NCBI GenBank assembly: GCA_965249185.1
Contig: CBDFLS010000002.1
Span: 1,364,001 to 1,428,000 of the forward strand
DNA length: 64,000 bases
From: CBDFLS01 sp965249185
Lineage (GTDB): Bacteria; Chloroflexota; Dehalococcoidia; Lucifugimonadales; Australimonadaceae
Reading direction: 5' to 3'
In this document: positions 58,529-64,000 of the stretch, piece by piece
Position numbering within the stretch: position 1 is the stretch's first letter
How the letters are laid out: each line of letters starts with the position of its first letter
Program-made: the position numbers and the translations under genes
Notes under the pieces: model-generated
Told to the model about the DNA's origin: nothing
The model's database searches: none
The model's input: only the letters and a program-made list of their open reading frames with translations

Positions 58529-58587
58529 GCCGGCTCCAGACGTAGTCTTGTTCTTCAAGCATTGACGAGCATTGGAGGGAGGTGGCC

Positions 58588-59808
58588 ATGTCTCTGGACC
58601 TCTATCAGACCGCCGCGCAGCTCCAGCAGCTCACGGACCAGCTCCACGGCCGGCGGTCGGCCCGCGCCGGCGCCCTGGCCGCCGCCCAGTCGCATCTGGC
58701 GGATGCGGACCCCCTGCGGCTCGAGGAGCGGCGGCTGGCCGGGCGATCCACCTGGATGGCGGCCGGGCTGGACGATGGGCTGGCCCAGGTCTATTCCCCG
58801 GACGCGCTGCCCTCGGACTATGTGGTGGTGGCGGTGGACGGCTCCCACATCGACATCGACCGCCACTCGGCGGCGCGCTGCTACCTGATCAACACCGGCC
58901 ACGTGTACTTGCGCTACGGCGAGCCGGCCGAGGCCCGCCTCTGGAGCACGCCCACCCTCCGCGCGGAGGACGATGCGCTGGTGCTCCGCGACCCCTCGGG
59001 CCTGCGGGAGCTTCCCGTGGAGGGGCCGCTGCTCGGCGTCAAGCGGGCCGTCCAAGAGGTCGAGGCGCTGGCAGACCTGGTGGAACAGGCGCCGCCGGAG
59101 CTGCCGGTCCTCGCCCTGCTGGACGGCAGCCTTATCCTCTGGGGCCTCGCCGGCCAGGCGTACCCGGACTTCGTTCGCGACGAGCTGCTAGAGGGCGGTC
59201 TCATACCCGCGCTGGACCGGCTGCGGGCCCTGTCGGAGCGGCGGCTGCGGGCCCCGCTCGGCGCGGAGCTGGCGGTGGCCAGCTATATCAGCTTGCCCCG
59301 AAGCACCGATGTGGTCAACGCACTGCGCCACCAGGCCTGCACCTACGACACGGTCACCTGCGACCGCAACTGTGGCGGCATTCGGAGCGGGGAGCGCCCC
59401 TGCGACGCCGTGGCCGGCATCACCGACCGCGACCTGTTCGAAGCGCAGCTGGGCCCGGGCGAGCGCTCGCCGCTCTACCGCAGCCTCTCGTCCATCATGG
59501 AGCACTACGGCGACCATCGAGTCCGCTTCTTCTACATGAGCGTGGGAGAGGAGACGGCGCGGGTGGAGGTGCCGGGGTGGGTGGCCGCCTCGGCCCCGGC
59601 AGTCTCCTTCGCCCAGGCCGCCATCCTGGCCCAGGCGAAGAAGGGACACGGCTACCCGGTGGCCCTCTCCGAGTCCCACGAGCTGGCGGTGGTCACCGGC
59701 CAGGACCGCGAGCAGTTCCGGCTGCTGATCGAGGAGGCGTTGGAGGCGGAGCGACTGCCCGTGTTCAGCTCCGAGAAGGCCCGCAGCAAGCGCACCCGCT
59801 ACCTGTAG
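58588..59808 (+). CDS. nurA: NurA-domain nuclease-like protein
   Basis: A 406-residue protein from ATG 58588 (GGAGGGA 7 bp upstream). The NurA domain is recognisable by YVVVAVDGSHIDIDRHSAARCYLIN (first catalytic Asp), ELPVLALLDGSLILWGLAG (second Asp), PLGAELAVASYISLPRSTDVVNALR and RVRFFYMSVGEETARVEVPGWVA. The conserved C-terminal His is in KKGHGYPVALSESHELAVVTGQDREQF. NurA is a 5'-3' nuclease partner of the HerA helicase in DNA end resection. No herA gene adjoins it. It ends at a strong terminator. Confidence 0.85.
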   Translation: MSLDLYQTAAQLQQLTDQLHGRRSARAGALAAAQSHLADADPLRLEERRLAGRSTWMAAGLDDGLAQVYSPDALPSDYVVVAVDGSHIDIDRHSAARCYLINTGHVYLRYGEPAEARLWSTPTLRAEDDALVLRDPSGLRELPVEGPLLGVKRAVQEVEALADLVEQAPPELPVLALLDGSLILWGLAGQAYPDFVRDELLEGGLIPALDRLRALSERRLRAPLGAELAVASYISLPRSTDVVNALRHQACTYDTVTCDRNCGGIRSGERPCDAVAGITDRDLFEAQLGPGERSPLYRSLSSIMEHYGDHRVRFFYMSVGEETARVEVPGWVAASAPAVSFAQAAILAQAKKGHGYPVALSESHELAVVTGQDREQFRLLIEEALEAERLPVFSSEKARSKRTRYL

Positions 59809-59816
59809 ACGGTACG

Positions 59817-59853
59817 AGGGGGACCCCTCCGCTCAGAGCGGAGGGGTCCCCCT
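59817..59853. terminator. Very strong inverted repeat after nurA
   Basis: AGGGGGACCCCTCCGCTC (59817-59834) is followed by a perfect inverted copy ending at 59853, a 17-18-bp stem with almost no loop. There is no T run; it may act on both strands. Confidence 0.6.
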
Positions 59854-59957
59854 ACCCTATTCATTCCCGTCACCCTGGGCGCGTCACCGCGGAGAAAAGC
59901 CGTGGCATCGTGTTCTCCGAGCCGCGCTCGTTATCATCCGTTCGGCTGCCGCCCATA

Positions 59958-60863
59958 CTATTCATCATCGTCGTGTTCGTGGTCATCGTCGTCGTCATCA
60001 TCGTGCTCGTCATCATCGTCGTCATCGTCGTGCTCACCGTCACCGGCATCACGCTCCTGCACCTTCAACAGCACGTTGGTGTCCGGGTTCACCCTCACGA
60101 TAACGTTCATGCCCACCTTCAGCCCCGCGAAGGTGTCAGGGCCCTCCAGGTCGACCTTGGTGGACGGAGTGACGGTGAGCACGCTCACCGTGCCGTCTGG
60201 GGCCGTGACGGCGATGGTGTGGGCCGCCTCGTCCAAGGCGGTGATGGTGCCCTTACTCTTGACGGACGTGACGCCCTCCCGATCTTCACCCTCGTGGCCG
60301 TTCTCCTCGTCATCATTCTCGATCTTCACTACCAGACCGGAGATGGTGTCCACTTTGACTTCCAATTGCGAGCCCAAGGTAAGGTCGACGAGGGAGGACT
60401 GCTCGTTGTCACCCACCTCTACCTTGACATCGGGGCTCACTGTCAGCGTCTGGGTCCCGCCATCGTGCTCGGTGGTGATGGTGCCCGCGGCCGAGTCAAC
60501 CGCCTTCAGCGTACCCTTCACCTCGCTGCGCTGGGTCTCGATCTCATGGGCCTTGCCCTGCTCGTCCACGTTCAGCGAGACCTCGTCTCCTGGGTTCAGG
60601 GCGATGGAGCCGATGACCGTGCCCGCAGCCTGCAGGTCAACCTCGCTCAGGTCCACCGTTATGGTGGAGCCGTCCTTTAGTTGGATGGTGGCCACCCCAG
60701 AGATGGAGTCCACATTCTCCAAAACGCCCTGCACTTGGGACAGCGTGACCCCATCGCAGGCTGCGGCGGTGACAGTCAGCGCGATTGCCAGGAGCAGCCC
60801 CTGTACCCGCCGGCCGAGGGACGGGATACGGATGAGACCGATGATGTTCAATGGAGTCGACAT
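59958..60863 (-). CDS. DUF5666-like lipoprotein with Asp/His-rich tail
   Basis: A 301-residue exported protein from ATG 60863 (GGAGAA upstream). The signal peptide ends in the lipobox VTAAAC. Three similar beta-rich units follow, each about 60-70 residues (VQGVLENVDSISGVATIQL, VKGTLKAVDSAAGTITTEH, SKGTITALDEAAHTIAVTA), of the DUF5666 type found in cell-surface proteins. The last 30 residues are almost wholly Asp, His and Glu. They are encoded by a GTC/ATC-type low-complexity stretch (59961-60045) and could bind divalent metals. No enzyme activity is apparent. Confidence 0.75.
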   Translation of the reverse strand: MSTPLNIIGLIRIPSLGRRVQGLLLAIALTVTAAACDGVTLSQVQGVLENVDSISGVATIQLKDGSTITVDLSEVDLQAAGTVIGSIALNPGDEVSLNVDEQGKAHEIETQRSEVKGTLKAVDSAAGTITTEHDGGTQTLTVSPDVKVEVGDNEQSSLVDLTLGSQLEVKVDTISGLVVKIENDDEENGHEGEDREGVTSVKSKGTITALDEAAHTIAVTAPDGTVSVLTVTPSTKVDLEGPDTFAGLKVGMNVIVRVNPDTNVLLKVQERDAGDGEHDDDDDDDEHDDDDDDDHEHDDDE

Positions 60864-61008
60864 CGTAGTTCTCCTTCTACCCTCGCAGGGGCGATTCAGT
60901 AATAGTAACGCCAAGCCCAGCAAAACGTCAGAAACCTCATGCCCCTTCTGCATGAGAGCATCCAGTCACAGGTAGGGATACGATCGCACTGTCCAACGGG
61001 TGCTTGAG

Positions 61009-61049
61009 ATGCTGAGTCCGTCCTTCCTGAGGAAGGACGGACTCAGCAT
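61009..61049. repeat. Perfect 19-bp palindrome
   Basis: ATGCTGAGTCCGTCCTTCC (61009-61027), a 3-nt loop TGA, then a perfect inverted copy (61031-61049). It lies between divergent or tail-to-head minus-strand genes without a T run; more like a REP/MITE unit than a terminator. Confidence 0.8.
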
Positions 61050-61098
61050 GACAGAACGATGAAAGGGTCCGGTCCGGTCCGGTCGGGCCGGGCCGGCA

Positions 61099-61815
61099 TC
61101 ACCCCGGCCAGAAGCCGGTGAGCGTCCGCCCGTCCGGCAGCGGCGGGTACGCCTGATAGAAGGTCTCCGTATCCGCGAGGGGAAGGTCCTCCCATATATC
61201 CGCCAGCCACTGGGCGTCCTCCTGGGACCTGTAGCTCCGGAGCGCCTGGAGCTTCAGCGGCTTGAACTCCCGGATATCGATAAAGACGTTGGGCTCCGCC
61301 TCCGGGCCCTCCAGGTGCAGCTCGAACTGGTCGCTGGCCTCCTTGGGGATCGCCTCGTAGAAGAGCCGTGGCGCCGGGTCCGCGGACTCGCGGTAGCGGT
61401 GGAATGCATCGAGCGTGGCCTTGTGCACTGCGATATGGTCATCGTGGCGGGAGATGCCCAGCGGGCCGAAGGTGACCACCACGTCGGGCTTTACACGCTC
61501 CATGGCCGCCAGCACCTTGCCCACCAGCTCCTCGAAGTCCGCGTCCTTCACCTCCTGATCGCGGTAGTCGAGCATCATGGGCGGGTGCGCGCCGTAGCTC
61601 CGCAGCACCGCCCGCAGCTCCGCCTCGCGGACGGCGGGCAGCTCCTCGCGAGCGATGACCAGGCCGCCGGTGCCCAGCGTGCCCAGCTCGCCACGGGTGG
61701 CGGTGACAACGTGGACGTCCACGCCCTCGCGGACGTAGAGGGTGATGGCGCCGCCCATGCCTGAGGTCTCGTCGTCGGGGTGAGCGTACACCGCCAGGAT
61801 GCACCTGCGCGCCAT
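61099..61815 (-). CDS. PIG-L-family deacetylase
   Basis: A 238-residue protein from ATG 61815. The zinc motif is AVYAHPDDETSGMGG (A-H-P-D-D-E), and the third ligand His is in GISRHDDHIAVHKATLDA. FSYLR-type segments seen in related enzymes are replaced by MMLDYRDQEVKDADFEELV. The family includes GlcNAc-PI, mycothiol and bacillithiol de-N-acetylases (LmbE). The substrate is an inference. It lies downstream of the broken M6-like gene on the minus strand. Confidence 0.9.
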   Translation of the reverse strand: MARRCILAVYAHPDDETSGMGGAITLYVREGVDVHVVTATRGELGTLGTGGLVIAREELPAVREAELRAVLRSYGAHPPMMLDYRDQEVKDADFEELVGKVLAAMERVKPDVVVTFGPLGISRHDDHIAVHKATLDAFHRYRESADPAPRLFYEAIPKEASDQFELHLEGPEAEPNVFIDIREFKPLKLQALRSYRSQEDAQWLADIWEDLPLADTETFYQAYPPLPDGRTLTGFWPG

Positions 61816-61893
61816 CGCTTACTCTCCTTCTTCGGCCTTCCCCTGCCCTCGGTCCATGCCGCGCGGTAACGTACCACTCGACGCCGGCGCCGT

Positions 61894-63722
61894 CTACGGC
61901 ACCGCGCGCGCTTCGAGAACGAAGGGGGCCGGCTGTCCCGTTTTCGGCGCCATGGGGGCCACCACGAGCACGGCCGGCCCCCTCACCCGAGCGACGCCGC
62001 GGTTGTTCGCGTCCAGCGTCAACTCCTCCACCACCGCATCGCCGCCGGTGCCCCGCACCAGCCGGACCACGTAGGCCTGGGGAACGCGGTTGCCCGGGAC
62101 CCGCACGAACCCCCGAGCGGTCCAGCCGCCGTCGGACTCCGCATCGTCGTCGAAGTCCAGCTCGGGGATGGAGATATCGTCCAAGCACCAGCCGTCGCCG
62201 TTGACCGTCTCGTCCGTGACGTACTCGAAGCGGAGCTGCACGGGCTGTCCGGCGAACGGAGTTAGGTCCATGCGCTCCGGCACCCAGCCGTCCGAGCGGC
62301 CTGTTTAGCCTGGGCCCAAGGCGTTGCGCAGCGGGTCCTCGGACGTGGTGTGCTTCCCCTCCAGGGCCTGCCAGCGCAGTCCGCCGTCGGTGGATACCGC
62401 CACGTAGCCATAGTCCCACGACTCCTCTATTCGATGCCACATCCAGAAGCGGAGCGTGGCCGACTCGACGCCGCTGAGGTCCACGGTCCGGGTCAGCGTG
62501 GTGTCGATGGAGTCGCCCCGGTTGCTCCACCAGCACGCCTCGCCACCGTGGGGCTCCACGGGCAGCAAGGGCGTGGGGGCGACGCCGGTGAAGGTTAGCT
62601 CCAGCGGCGACGACGGCTCCACGCTGATGTACCGGGCGCCGTACTGGGGCACCTTGCCGTCCACGACGCCGGGGCCGTTCAGCTCCCCCTCCACCCGCAC
62701 CGTCCCCTCCGGCCTGTCATACCCGTAGCGCCCGCTGGTGGCGCTCACGTAGTTGGCCACCACCCAGTCGGCGAACAGCGCCTCGAAGGTGAGGTGCGGC
62801 GCGACAGCCGCCAGATAGGCCCGGACGCCCGCCACGCCATCGGCGGGCCCCGCCACCAGCCGGCTGAGGCTCTCGGCGCCGCCGGTCCGTCCCATGAGGT
62901 AGCGCAGGAAGAGGGAGGCGCCCCCGTAGTTGGCCCCGGCCGACAGCGGCGTCTCCGGCCACTGCATGAATCGCGTATCGGGCCGCGAGAGGAACAAGCG
63001 GTCCACCGAGGCCCGTGGAAAGCCCGCCAGGGACGCCGCGAACTCCGACAGCCCCTCGCCCACCCACGTCTCCTCGCCCGGGTCGACGAACCCATGGACG
63101 AGGTGCTGCAGCTCGTGGGCCAGAGTGCCCATGTGGCCCCCGGAGCCGATCTCGGCGCCGGCATCGATATAGAGCATGGCGCGCTCGTTGCTGTAGGGGT
63201 GAACCGCGGCGGGATAGCGGTCGACGCCGCTGACGTAGCCCGCCGCGCCCCGGAGCTGGGCGTGAAGTACGGTGATCGGCCCCTCTGGGCCCGCTTCACC
63301 GCTGAAGGCGCCGGCCACCAGTGGGTAGACCTCCTGGTCGAACTGTCTGGCCGCCCGCTCCAGCGCGTCCTGGGGGACCTCCACGTCCGTGGCCACGTAC
63401 CACATCGCCCGCTCGCCCGCGTAGCGGAGGCCCGCCGGGTGCCGGCGGTCCTCCAGGTCCAGGATATCCAGCACCCAGAAGGCGTGACGCCGCCCCACCG
63501 GCTCCCGGGGATAGAGCTGCTCTTGCGAGAGGGGCCCGGCGATGACCCCACGGTAGGCACGGGCCAGGGCGGGAAGGTCCAGGTCGGGAGCGTCGGGAAT
63601 CGCGACGAAGGCGGGAGGCGGCCCCGCCGAAGCGGAGGCCTGCGGCGTGGCGGCGCGCCGGAGCAGCCCAGGAGCGGCAGGAGGACCGCGCAGGCCAGGA
63701 GGAACGGGAGAGCGCGGCGCAT
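61894..63722 (-). pseudogene. Immune inhibitor A-like (M6-type) lipoprotein peptidase, broken
   Basis: The gene begins with a lipoprotein signal peptide (ATG 63722, RALPFLLACAVLLPLLGC), but a one-base loss soon after the lipobox shifts the frame. The rest lies in another frame: VGRRHAFWVLDILDLEDR, then the zinc motif LAHELQHLVHGFVDPGEE, a YRYLMGRTGGAESL-like helix, and a C-terminal domain typical of immune inhibitor A (VDLSGVESATLRFWMWHRIEESWDYGYVAVS). An in-frame TAA (62307-62305) replaces the Tyr expected in GPG-Y-TGRSDGWV. Homology continues beyond it (GQPVQLRFEYVTDETVNGDGWCLDDI). Two lesions indicate a pseudogene unless they are errors. Confidence 0.75.
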
Positions 63723-64000
63723 CAGTTGAACCGGTTCATGGCCTCCTGGACCCCCTCGGCCAGAAAGACCTCCACGGTCTCGACCGCGCGCTCCACCGCC
63801 TCGGCCAGCAGGCGCTCCTCTGCTGACGAGAACCTGCTCAACACATGGGCGATGGCATCGGTGTTGCCATCGGGCCGTCCGATGCCGACCCTGAGCCTGG
63901 CGTAGTCTTGGCTCGCCAGCTCAGCGGCGATGGACTCGAGGCCCCGGTGCCCGCCGGCCCCGCCGGAGGCCCGCAGCCGGAGCTTGCCCAGGGGCAGGTC
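63722..64000 (-). CDS. pth: Peptidyl-tRNA hydrolase, C-terminal part (5' end outside window)
   Basis: The frame runs from the right edge to TGA at 63722-63724. The 92 visible residues match Pth: DLPLGKLRLRASGGAGGHRGLESIAAEL (the conserved GGHxGL segment), LRVGIGRP and DAIAHVLSRFSSAEERLL. Pth recycles peptidyl-tRNA by ester hydrolysis. The catalytic His/Asp lie upstream of the edge. Its stop overlaps the ATG of the M6-like gene by one base, so the two were probably co-transcribed. Confidence 0.9.
   Translation of the reverse strand, partial: DLPLGKLRLRASGGAGGHRGLESIAAELASQDYARLRVGIGRPDGNTDAIAHVLSRFSSAEERLLAEAVERAVETVEVFLAEGVQEAMNRFN

Overview
The window is about 65% GC with close-packed genes. 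It most resembles a chromosome segment of a Chloroflexota bacterium, probably of the Dehalococcoidia/SAR202 type. This placement is an inference from gene content. The signs are Thr/Pro-rich lipoproteins (one with tandem Val/Glu/Lys repeats), a Cys-containing L28 protein, FakA/DegV genes, many Rieske, flavin and cyclase-type catabolic genes, and a split Mrp-type antiporter. No rRNA or marker tree was available to confirm it.

Layout. 1-4.7 kb: TldD/PmbA protease pair, HEAT-repeat protein, Nudix hydrolase, GNAT acetyltransferase and a two-gene MaoC-type hydratase. 4.7-5.2 kb: a candidate small RNA and tRNA-Trp. 5.2-22.2 kb: a mobile-element island beside tRNA-Trp. It holds a frameshifted tyrosine integrase, two copies of an IS1595-type element, an IS3 element, a decapitated large serine recombinase, an ISNCY element split by IS256, an IS1380 element splitting a ribokinase gene, and an IS110 element with a possible bridge-RNA leader. 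Between them lie a phosphodiesterase lipoprotein, an amidase/CoxG chimera and a BtpA-family gene. 22-27.6 kb: two paralogous lipoproteins (one cut by IS1595, one a pseudogene carrying a CcmH-like insertion), a cupin and a beta-propeller/di-haem cytochrome lipoprotein. 27.7-31.9 kb: rpmB, fakA, degV, a HAS-barrel-like protein and a membrane protein.

31.9-38.4 kb: a minus-strand catabolic block (cyclase, unknown, Rieske oxygenase, GrdE-like reductase subunit, MFS transporter, luciferase-type oxidoreductase). 38.5-40.5 kb: a Bcp-type peroxiredoxin, a 5'-truncated sigma factor and an unknown protein. 40.7-48.2 kb: an eleven-gene Mrp/Mbh-like cation/proton antiporter operon. 48.2-64 kb: dienelactone hydrolase, RidA, YchF, HemW, aconitase, SelB, a second Rieske oxygenase, NurA, a DUF5666-like lipoprotein, a PIG-L deacetylase, a broken M6-like peptidase and the 3' end of pth.

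Main discovery. The peroxiredoxin gene at 38,482-38,961 (minus) has an in-frame TGA exactly at the peroxidatic residue (position 45 of the Bcp family). The resolving Cys50 is intact, and a strong hairpin starts one nucleotide after the TGA. The window also encodes a full-length SelB, the selenocysteine-specific elongation factor. The most economical reading is a selenoprotein peroxiredoxin that ordinary gene callers would split and report only as a C-terminal fragment. Secondary points of interest are the CcmH segment inserted in frame into a lipoprotein pseudogene, a REP-like palindrome inserted in frame into a transposase, the IS110 leader, and precisely dated nested insertions with intact target-site duplications.
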